A stretch of DNA of 20,839 bases from assembly GCA_023301545.1 (NCBI GenBank), contig JALZUI010000028.1, forward strand, positions 1 to 20,839, given 5' to 3'. The stretch is from Akkermansiaceae bacterium. Its GTDB lineage: Bacteria > Verrucomicrobiota > Verrucomicrobiia > Verrucomicrobiales > Akkermansiaceae. The position numbers were made by a program, and so were the translations under genes. How positions within the stretch are numbered: the first letter of the stretch is position 1; each line of letters starts with the position of its first letter. Shown here piece after piece: positions 15,171-20,839 of the stretch. The notes under the pieces are model-generated. The model saw nothing but the letters and a program-made list of their open reading frames with translations, did no database searches and was not told where the DNA came from.

Positions 15171-15734
15171 TTAATAGTAGGGCTTAATCAAAAGGTAAAC
15201 GACGGGTCCCGTGATGGCAACGTATAACCAGAGGGGGTAGGCAAAACGGGTGAGTTTTTTGTGCAGGCTGAACTGTGAAAAAACGGCCGCAATGATGGAA
15301 AAGAGGACCAGAGGAAAGCTGACAATAGCAAGTACGATGTGCGTCCCTAAAATGGTGAGATACATGGGCTTACGGGTGATGACGAGCATGGCCTCTACCT
15401 CATTCAAGGATCCGTCTTTATCGAGATCGCCAAAGACGGTGTGCCCTGCGGTAAAGTGGTAGGTGACGTAGCTGAGGAGGAAGACTCCAGAGACTGCAAA
15501 GGCAGACATCATGAGCGTGCGGTGGACTTTTTTAAACCCAAGCTTAATGAAAATACCACCTAGGAGGATAAGCACTGCCGCCACAGAGTTCAAACTGGCG
15601 TGGAAGAGGGGAAGACCCGAAACATCCCACCACTCAGGCGTGGGTATGGTGATGCGTCGCATTGCTCCGACGAGGAGCATGACGAGAATCGTTAAAACGG
15701 TGGCTGCGCGGTACCAGAATTTAGCAGTCTTCAT
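15171..15734 (-). CDS. DUF420 membrane protein (CtaM-like) with EF-hand loop
   Basis: DUF420 proteins, including Bacillus CtaM, support maturation of heme-copper oxidases. This 187-residue member has five hydrophobic segments at about 10-24, 46-66, 74-95, 125-152 and 164-184, and the family histidines: His45 (LFHASLN), His71 (KKVHRTLM), His93 and His98 (YHFTAGHT) and His132 (GTHIVLA). The loop between the third and fourth segments carries DLDKDGSLNEVE (103-114), a textbook EF-hand calcium loop (Asp1, Asp3, Asp5, Gly6, Glu12). Relatives known to me have a shorter loop here without it. The start overlaps the stop of the Sco-like gene (ATGA), and hisD follows by six bases. Membership of an oxidase-assembly operon agrees with the expected role. 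Confidence 0.85.
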   Translation of the reverse strand: MKTAKFWYRAATVLTILVMLLVGAMRRITIPTPEWWDVSGLPLFHASLNSVAAVLILLGGIFIKLGFKKVHRTLMMSAFAVSGVFLLSYVTYHFTAGHTVFGDLDKDGSLNEVEAMLVITRKPMYLTILGTHIVLAIVSFPLVLFSIIAAVFSQFSLHKKLTRFAYPLWLYVAITGPVVYLLIKPYY

Positions 15735-16450
15735 TTGGCAAGGGATTCTTTGATAGCAGTATGGATGTCGTTTTCGTAGGCCTGCAGCATTTCTGGACTT
15801 TGCGCACGGGCAAAGGCTAAGTCACGCTTCACTCGCATCTTAAGCCCCTTATCAAAGACCGCTAGGCCAAGGTCGTGGGCGTAGAGTCCGTGCGCTGCGA
15901 TGTCCGCCTGGACGGTTCGCTTGCGGATGTCCATGAATTGGATTTGCTCGGACATGTAAGCGTGCATTTTTTCCTGTTCACCCGTCAGGAACCACCACGA
16001 ATCCGTTTCTGCATTTACTGCGCTAGCGTACTCGGTCAATTTTTCGATATTATCGGTCTCAGGGTCGACTGTCATACAGACGATCATGAAGTCTGGGTTG
16101 TCCTTATATTGTTTGTAGATGGCGAGTAAATCAGTGTAGTTTCGCTCGGCACACATCGGGCATTTGGCAAAGAATTGGGCAAACACCCAAGTCTTTTCTT
16201 TCAGGTCATAGATGGAGACTTCCTGACCGTCTTGATTGGTGAGGGTGATGTCTTTTTCGAGCTGGAGAAAGAGGTCGGCCTTGGCTCGCCCTACGTTTTC
16301 GGCAATAGGGGTGTCGTTGCTTGCTTGCTCGCGCTTGGCTTGGAGTTTTAGGTCTTCGAGCTCACGGATGAGGGCAAAGCCAAAGATAAGTAAGATCGCA
16401 AGGACCGCTACCGAGGCGTAGATTAAGACAATTTTCTTTTTATCAGACAT
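15731..16450 (-). CDS. Sco-like membrane-anchored thiol/copper protein
   Basis: This 239-residue protein has an N-terminal membrane anchor (about 8-28) and a thioredoxin-fold domain outside the membrane. The fold segments match the SCO1/SenC family: KTWVFAQFFAKCPMC (86-100), the MIVCMTVDPETDN strand and helix (122-134), the WFLTGEQEKM region (153-162), and a late His192 before a strand (AHDLGLAVFD). Sco proteins deliver copper to the CuA site of cytochrome oxidase or reduce its cysteines. The metal-site cysteines here are spaced CxxC (Cys97, Cys100) rather than the usual CxxxC, and an extra Cys125 is present, so a thiol-redox role is as likely as copper transfer. It starts two bases after the upstream gene and overlaps the DUF420 gene. 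Confidence 0.82.
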   Translation of the reverse strand: MSDKKKIVLIYASVAVLAILLIFGFALIRELEDLKLQAKREQASNDTPIAENVGRAKADLFLQLEKDITLTNQDGQEVSIYDLKEKTWVFAQFFAKCPMCAERNYTDLLAIYKQYKDNPDFMIVCMTVDPETDNIEKLTEYASAVNAETDSWWFLTGEQEKMHAYMSEQIQFMDIRKRTVQADIAAHGLYAHDLGLAVFDKGLKMRVKRDLAFARAQSPEMLQAYENDIHTAIKESLAK

Positions 16451-16452
16451 GG

Positions 16453-17202
16453 CTATTGTTGTTGTCCCGAGAGGTGTTGGTCTTCCTCATTAGGGTTTTC
16501 GATTAGGTAGGTAATGGTATGGACGAGGAGCTTATTTGCATCTTCTTCCGCGCGCACGTACTTGGCATTGGTTTTGATGCCATCTTGGTCACGTTGAATG
16601 GCATCTACGAAGTTGATGTGACCGCGCATGTGAGCGAGAGTGGGGCGGTTTCCGTTTTCATCAGCAGGGATACGATCGAGGACAATGACGTCGTGATCGT
16701 AGATCCAGGCTCCTTCTTTTTCATAAGGAACTCCGTCAAAGCGGAATTCGTTGCGGAGGTACTTCTGGAGAACTTCGGCATTACCTGCGATGACGTAATC
16801 ATGGTCGGTTAAGACCTCGCTATGTTTGGCTCGGTAAGCGGCGAGTTTCTCAGGCTCTGTGATGCTGGCATCTACTACAAAGAGGGCCGCCTTGATCGTT
16901 TCTTGGGGGAATCGGGCGCGCAGAGCTTGTACTTTTTGTTGGATGACGAGGTTCTCATTCCCTTCTTGAGTGGAGGTACAGTAAGCCACCCAAAGATGTC
17001 CGCCGAATTCGTCGAGCGAAGTGATTCCTCGGAGGTCATCGAGGATGCGGATGTTTTTAGTAAGTCCTTTCTCGAACGGAGGGCGGAAGTCGAGATTGTT
17101 CATGTAGCGCATGTAGGCCTGTGGGATGATGAGCCCACTAGCAAGCATGATCGCGACGAGTCCTAGGACGAGGGCGGTAGTGTTATTCTTTTGTTCTTTC
17201 AC
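16453..17202 (-). CDS. Degenerate Sco-like membrane protein
   Basis: This is a membrane-anchored protein of about 249 residues with one helix near the N-terminus and a domain outside. Its segments follow the Sco fold: a strand HLWVAYCTST where Sco has its cysteine pair, a strand and helix AALFVVDASITEPEKLAAY matching the VDP-type region, VIAGNAEVLQKYL matching the FLTG region, and YDHDVIVLDR where Sco has its histidine. Only one cysteine remains at the metal site, so classic copper binding by two cysteines and a histidine is not possible. It lies directly before the CxxC Sco-like gene and may work as its partner. I chose GTG 17202; an in-frame TTG at 17235 inside ctaB is the alternative and adds 11 residues. 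Neither has a ribosome site. The Sco relation is by eye only. Confidence 0.65.
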   Translation of the reverse strand: MKEQKNNTTALVLGLVAIMLASGLIIPQAYMRYMNNLDFRPPFEKGLTKNIRILDDLRGITSLDEFGGHLWVAYCTSTQEGNENLVIQQKVQALRARFPQETIKAALFVVDASITEPEKLAAYRAKHSEVLTDHDYVIAGNAEVLQKYLRNEFRFDGVPYEKEGAWIYDHDVIVLDRIPADENGNRPTLAHMRGHINFVDAIQRDQDGIKTNAKYVRAEEDANKLLVHTITYLIENPNEEDQHLSGQQQ

Positions 17203-17221
17203 AGCGGTTGGAGAAGGAGGT

Positions 17222-18121
17222 TTAGATCCAGTCAATAGCGAGAGCGGTCAAGGCGAGAGGGAGGTAAAGCAAGGTCGCAAAAAAGGCTTTTCGCATATCA
17301 ACTCGTTCACGGGTTTTGAGGAATTTAAGAGCGGCTAGAATGAGAAAAACGCCAAGCAGTACACCAATCGGCGGGAAGATCCAGCCGGTCAATCCGAGGG
17401 CGGGGCAAGGGAGAGGGAGGAGGACCATGAAGATGGAGAAGAAGATGTAGATGTAAGCGCTCTTTTTACCCGAGACATCGCCATTACTCCACATTTCGTA
17501 CTTTGCATCCTCGTACTCTTGTCGGCACATCCAGTTGATAGCGACGAAGTGAGGGAGCTGCCAAAAGAAAAGAAGTGCGAAGAGGAACCAAGGTGCAGCT
17601 TGACCTAGGGAGTGTCCCGCACCGACCCAGCCCATCATCGGAGGAATGGCCCCTGGAATCGCACCGATCAAGGTGTTTACCGAGGAGACGCGCTTCATAG
17701 GAGTGTAGATGAAGACGTACGTTCCGATCGTAATGGCTGCCAGAAGAGCGGCCTCAAAGGAAATCATGGCGCCGAGGTGGATAATCCCAATCGCACAGAG
17801 CGCCCACCCTAACCCAAAGGCGTAAGCAGGGAGGATGCGGCGGGAGGGTAGTGGACGGTTCGCGGTTCGTGCCATGCGGGCGTCGGATTCGACCTCCATC
17901 ACTTGGTTAAAGACTGCAGCGCCAAAGGCCGAAGCGGCGGTGCCTAACATCGTATGAAAGAGCTTCCAGAAGGAGGCTAGATCAAAGTGAGCGCCAAGCG
18001 TTTTCCACCCTAATAAATAGCCAAAAAAGGCCGTGATCAGGACGAAGGTGTTGAGCCTTAGCTTGATTAGGGTCGAGATATCCTCTCTGAGAGTGGGGAC
18101 TTCTTCTGGTGTAGTACTCAT
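17222..18121 (-). CDS. ctaB: Protoheme IX farnesyltransferase (heme O synthase)
   Basis: This enzyme attaches a farnesyl chain to heme b to make heme O, the precursor of heme A, for heme-copper oxidases. It is an integral membrane UbiA-family prenyltransferase; the 299 residues contain about eight or nine hydrophobic segments. The first prenyl-diphosphate site is NQVMEVESD (72-80), an NxxxDxxxD motif with Glu in place of the first Asp, followed by ARMARTANRPLP, diagnostic of CtaB/CyoE/Cox10. YTPMKR (139-144) gives the YxxxK motif, followed by the conserved NTLIGAIPGAIPPMMGW. The second loop region includes HFVAINWMCRQEYEDAKYEMW. ATG 18121 is the only sensible start. It heads a tight run with two Sco-like genes, the DUF420 gene and hisD. 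The symbol cyoE is also used. Confidence 0.95.
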   Translation of the reverse strand: MSTTPEEVPTLREDISTLIKLRLNTFVLITAFFGYLLGWKTLGAHFDLASFWKLFHTMLGTAASAFGAAVFNQVMEVESDARMARTANRPLPSRRILPAYAFGLGWALCAIGIIHLGAMISFEAALLAAITIGTYVFIYTPMKRVSSVNTLIGAIPGAIPPMMGWVGAGHSLGQAAPWFLFALLFFWQLPHFVAINWMCRQEYEDAKYEMWSNGDVSGKKSAYIYIFFSIFMVLLPLPCPALGLTGWIFPPIGVLLGVFLILAALKFLKTRERVDMRKAFFATLLYLPLALTALAIDWI

Positions 18122-18186
18122 GGCGCGGAATCACAAGTAAACACGCGAACCCTAAGATTCAAGTGAGAAAAGGCTTTTGCGCCGTA

Positions 18187-18351
18187 TTAGTTGCTTCGAG
18201 GGCTCTCAGCGGGGCCGTTTTCGCTTAAGCTACCATCCGCGTCAGAGGTCAGAATGATTCGATCGAGCTGAAGCCCTGGCTCACGACGTTGAATCTCGAT
18301 TTGATAGATAGCGGGGTAGGGAATGCGGATCTGAGCGCCTTCACTATTGTC
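18187..18351 (-). pseudogene. C-terminal remnant of a carbohydrate-binding-type protein gene
   Basis: Reading leftward from an in-frame TGA at 18354-18352, 54 sense codons run to a TAA at 18189-18187. The translation contains IPYPAIYQIEIQ and RREPGLQLDRIILTSD, a pattern seen at the end of beta-sandwich carbohydrate-binding modules and exported glycoside-related proteins, where a strand with RxREpG is followed by LDRIvLT. No start codon or longer frame precedes it, so the gene body is gone. It sits 65 bases upstream of ctaB in the same direction. The remaining bases of the 18122-18530 gap hold a stem-loop and the promoter region of the next gene. Family assignment is by pattern only. Confidence 0.45.
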
Positions 18352-18391
18352 TCATGCTCAGCGATAAGGCCTTAAAAGCCGGTTTGCTCTC

Positions 18392-18420
18392 CCTAGCAGG
18401 AAGGCCCTGAGGGCACTAGG
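18392..18420. repeat. Stem-loop with nested inverted repeats
   Basis: An outer stem CCTAG/CTAGG (18392-18396 with 18416-18420) encloses an inner stem GCCC/GGGC (18404-18407 with 18411-18414) with a TGA loop; the two sides have unequal bulges. No T-run follows on either strand. It lies between the gene remnant and the secreted-protein gene and may mark a rearrangement junction. Confidence 0.3.
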
Positions 18421-18479
18421 TAAACGCCCAGCTATACAGCATTCATTTTTCAGATACTATGGGGATACTAAATTGCAAT

Positions 18480-18508
18480 TTGAAATTATTGCAGGGGGAA
18501 ATTAAAAA
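18480..18508 (+). promoter_or_regulatory. Possible promoter of the large secreted-protein gene
   Basis: TTGAAA (18480-18485) and TAAAAA (18503-18508) are 17 bases apart in an AT-rich stretch and would start transcription near 18515, shortly before the ATG at 18531. The purine-rich GCAGGGGGAA upstream is too far from the ATG to be a ribosome site. The -10 matches the consensus at only four of six positions. Confidence 0.35.
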
Positions 18509-18530
18509 TATTCATAAAAAAACTAATACC

Positions 18531-20839
18531 ATGAATCATATAACGAAGCAAAAATGGGTAGCGCAGTTGCTGCTATTATTAATGGTGATCACAAAGCCGG
18601 TAATGGCAGATGTAAACATTCTAGTTATTGGATCTGATTCAGACTCCAGCCTTGCCTCAACAATAAGCTTTGAGCCTGCTAGGAGACTGACTGCGCCATT
18701 TGACCCTGCGGGAGTGATTGCTGAGCTTACCAATATCCTAGAAGGAGCAGGAGAGACTAATGTTCATATAGCGTTTGAAGATTTCTCTAGCCCTTCTAAT
18801 GAGGTGTTTCCCCATACTAACTTGTTTAGTTGGTTTCATTATCCTTTTTCTGGTGGTGTCGAGAATCGGGCGTCAAATCTTCGAGGAGAGTTAGGGACTG
18901 AGTGGGATTACGTGGTTCTCATTGGAGATGCTCATTCCATAGAGCATATGCCGGGGTTTTATGCATTAGGAGTTTCAGAAATAGCCAAGGAGGTGGCAGA
19001 AGGAACTGCTGAGACTGTGCTACTCATGCCGTGGCCATCTGAGTTTGGTATCTTTAATGTCATTTCTGATTCAACTGTTGATCATTATAAAGAGGTTGTT
19101 TACCGCGTAGGTCGCACAGGAGGTTGTCTTGTGGCTCCTGCAGGATTAGCCTGGGAGGCTAGTGGTGAGGCAGGTGATAGTGTTAATTTATCTCATCCTA
19201 CTGATAATGGCGCCTATATAGCCGCCGCAACTCTATATAGCAGAATCTATGGAAAAAATGCCGCTACAAATTCGACTTATACGCCTAATGACACATTAGC
19301 AACGGTGGCTTTTAATACCGTAGAGGCTAATAAAGGAGCTGTTCAATATACGGGTAGATTTGAAACTGAACACCCTCATAAGGCGCAGTTTAATACGAAC
19401 CGTAATATAAACTATAGTATTACAGGGACTAGCACAGAGAGAACCCACATCGATAATCTCCAAGACGTGCTTGATGCCTGCCGTGTAAAGCACTCGAGTC
19501 ACTTTTCACATCGTTATAATTCAGATGACCCAATAGCTGAAGGATCAGGCTGGCCAACAGATGAAGACGGAAACCCGTTGGGGCCAATCGACTATAATTT
19601 TGGTAAATTCGATTTCTCTGTTTATGATGAGTTTAATGTTAATCCTGATTTCTGGAAACGAGGTTATGTATTCCGATATCAGAATTTATTAACAACACTG
19701 ACAGCGCCTTTGAGGATTAGCTTCCATGACCATAATGCCGCTGTTAAGGCATATGCAAGAGAGCCCTATGCAGGAGCCTTGATCCCTCTTTCATCATGGG
19801 CAATGTTACATAGACTTAGACCAAACGTTCAGCTGAATGCCGCGGGTAATCACCTAACTGATTTAGCACTTCTGCCGAATACAAGTTTCATGAATACAAT
19901 TGATTCTGGCCGTTGCCCGTTGACGCCTGAAGTTGAAACCCCAAGTGATGCATGGGTAGCGATGAAGGTAGGTTATGAAGCTGCCTGGATCATGGGTAAC
20001 TTACAGTTACGCGCCCCTGGATTCCGAGTGTTACCATCATCTGCGGATAAACAAGAAATCAATAACTATGAGGCTGCAGGCGCAGAGCAGATGAGCGTTC
20101 AGTTCATTTTTGAACCCAGAGAGGAAGTTACTGTCCAGCTTACTAGCTCAAACCCAAGCTTGATTACCATTACTCCTAGCTCGCTGACATTTACTCCAGG
20201 TAATCATGATGTGGCGCAGAACTACACAGTTTCCATCCGAGATGGAGCTGCTACAACGGACGAAGAGATCACGGTGAATGTAACGACGATTTCTGAAGAT
20301 GAAGCCTATAACGAACTAATTGATAGCTGGGTCTACACGGCAAAGGCGAGAGATGTAGCCTCTTTGCCTATAGCTGTTAGAGATGAATATAGAGTGGGTG
20401 TTAATACGAATCTAACGACAAGTGCTGATACTGGCGTGATCGCTAACGATATCACGAATCCACAGAGCGCGATTAGTCAAATATCGCTCATCAGTAATGT
20501 TAGTAATGGCACGCTTAATCTGAACAACGACGGCTCCTTTTTGTATAGTCCTCATACGGATTTTGATGGGCTGGATACATTTAGCTATCGTTTATCCAAT
20601 ACCAATGGATCTAGTGAGGAAGTGACTGTAAATATTGCCGTATCTGATTTAGATCCTAGCCTTCTTGTTTGGTATGATTTTGAGGAAATGGATGGCACAA
20701 CAGTCAAAGACTTAACCGCCTATGGAAGAGACGGGACGATTAATAATACGATTAGACAAGTCGCTGGTGTCGCGGAGAATACAATGGGTGCTGATTTGAC
20801 GTCTGGAACGATTGATATCCCGATTGATCAAGAATACCG
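18531..20839 (+). CDS. Large secreted multidomain protein (SGNH-like, beta-sandwich, cadherin-like, LamG), partial
   Basis: An open frame runs from ATG 18531 to the window edge (769 codons, no stop), so the C-terminus is missing. Residues 1-26 form a signal peptide ending VMA. The next region looks SGNH-hydrolase-like: a first strand NILVIGSDSDSS (29-40), DYVVLIGDAHS, and LSHPTDNGAYIAAATLYSRI around His222, like the last SGNH block. The usual block-I serine context and the Asp three residues before the His (here Asn) are not clear, so activity is doubtful. Residues about 520-587 match the beta-sandwich repeat with PSSLTFTPGNHDVAQNYTVS. About 614-707 match a cadherin/VCBS-like repeat (GTLNLNNDGSFLYSP and FDGLDTFSYRLSN). 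At about 713 a LamG-type fold begins (LLVWYDFEEMDG). Codons end in A or T more often than in neighbouring genes. Substrate unknown; surface or polysaccharide role is likely. Confidence 0.75.
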   Translation, partial: MNHITKQKWVAQLLLLLMVITKPVMADVNILVIGSDSDSSLASTISFEPARRLTAPFDPAGVIAELTNILEGAGETNVHIAFEDFSSPSNEVFPHTNLFSWFHYPFSGGVENRASNLRGELGTEWDYVVLIGDAHSIEHMPGFYALGVSEIAKEVAEGTAETVLLMPWPSEFGIFNVISDSTVDHYKEVVYRVGRTGGCLVAPAGLAWEASGEAGDSVNLSHPTDNGAYIAAATLYSRIYGKNAATNSTYTPNDTLATVAFNTVEANKGAVQYTGRFETEHPHKAQFNTNRNINYSITGTSTERTHIDNLQDVLDACRVKHSSHFSHRYNSDDPIAEGSGWPTDEDGNPLGPIDYNFGKFDFSVYDEFNVNPDFWKRGYVFRYQNLLTTLTAPLRISFHDHNAAVKAYAREPYAGALIPLSSWAMLHRLRPNVQLNAAGNHLTDLALLPNTSFMNTIDSGRCPLTPEVETPSDAWVAMKVGYEAAWIMGNLQLRAPGFRVLPSSADKQEINNYEAAGAEQMSVQFIFEPREEVTVQLTSSNPSLITITPSSLTFTPGNHDVAQNYTVSIRDGAATTDEEITVNVTTISEDEAYNELIDSWVYTAKARDVASLPIAVRDEYRVGVNTNLTTSADTGVIANDITNPQSAISQISLISNVSNGTLNLNNDGSFLYSPHTDFDGLDTFSYRLSNTNGSSEEVTVNIAVSDLDPSLLVWYDFEEMDGTTVKDLTAYGRDGTINNTIRQVAGVAENTMGADLTSGTIDIPIDQEY

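Noticed and set aside
18365..18374. Palindrome TAAGGCCTTA as a regulator site or attachment site
   Set aside because: A single 10-base palindrome with no repeat partner or integrase nearby is expected by chance.

Overview
The window looks like chromosomal DNA of a Verrucomicrobiota-type bacterium; a planctomycete is the main alternative. The best markers are the adjacent DUF1592 (planctomycete-type cytochrome) and twin-arginine DUF1552 genes at 7.9-11.6 kb, MJ0042-like zinc ribbons at the N-terminus of the DUF1592 protein, a GYF_2-RDD membrane protein, and a bacterial Ser/Thr kinase. Most genes lie on the minus strand in tight runs. There are no rRNA or tRNA genes, CRISPR arrays or transposases.

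Layout: (1) 1-2414, minus: dprA (cut by the window edge), a hot-dog thioesterase and a membrane-anchored PIN-TRAM protein. The last seems to be preceded by a 13-codon leader ORF with a strong Shine-Dalgarno whose stop overlaps its GTG start. (2) 2456-3154: a large gap with two near-identical DnaA-box-like repeats, several hairpins and a good sigma70-like promoter on the opposite strand. (3) 3155-6212, minus: LolC/E-like permease, GYF-RDD protein and a DEDDy exonuclease, nearly touching or overlapping. The permease lacks a normal start codon ahead of its conserved N-terminus. (4) 6361-6873: SprT-like zinc protein. (5) 6976-7843, plus: glyoxalase I and thioredoxin-type arsenate reductase. (6) 7874-11606, minus: DUF1592 then DUF1552. 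(7) 11811-13812, minus: secreted DsbD-N-like protein, secreted heavy-metal (HMA) domain protein and Ser/Thr kinase. (8) 13875-18121, minus: ctaB, a degenerate Sco-like protein, a Sco-like protein with a CxxC site, a DUF420 protein carrying an EF-hand loop, and hisD. (9) 18187-18351: the C-terminal remnant of a lost gene. (10) 18531 to the window end, plus: a large secreted multidomain protein that continues beyond the window.

Regions 7 and 8 share a redox and copper theme: heme O synthesis, Sco-like copper/thiol proteins, a DUF420 oxidase-maturation protein, a metallochaperone-like HMA domain and a DsbD-like reductase domain. They suggest assembly of a heme-copper oxidase in an aerobic cell, although no oxidase subunit lies in the window. 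No classical defence or mobile system was found. The most unusual points are the leader-ORF coupling at 2414-2462, the opposite-strand promoter at 2548, the EF-hand in the DUF420 protein, the pair of atypical Sco proteins, and the zinc-ribbon/cytochrome fusion. All calls come from reading the sequence; no database search was run.
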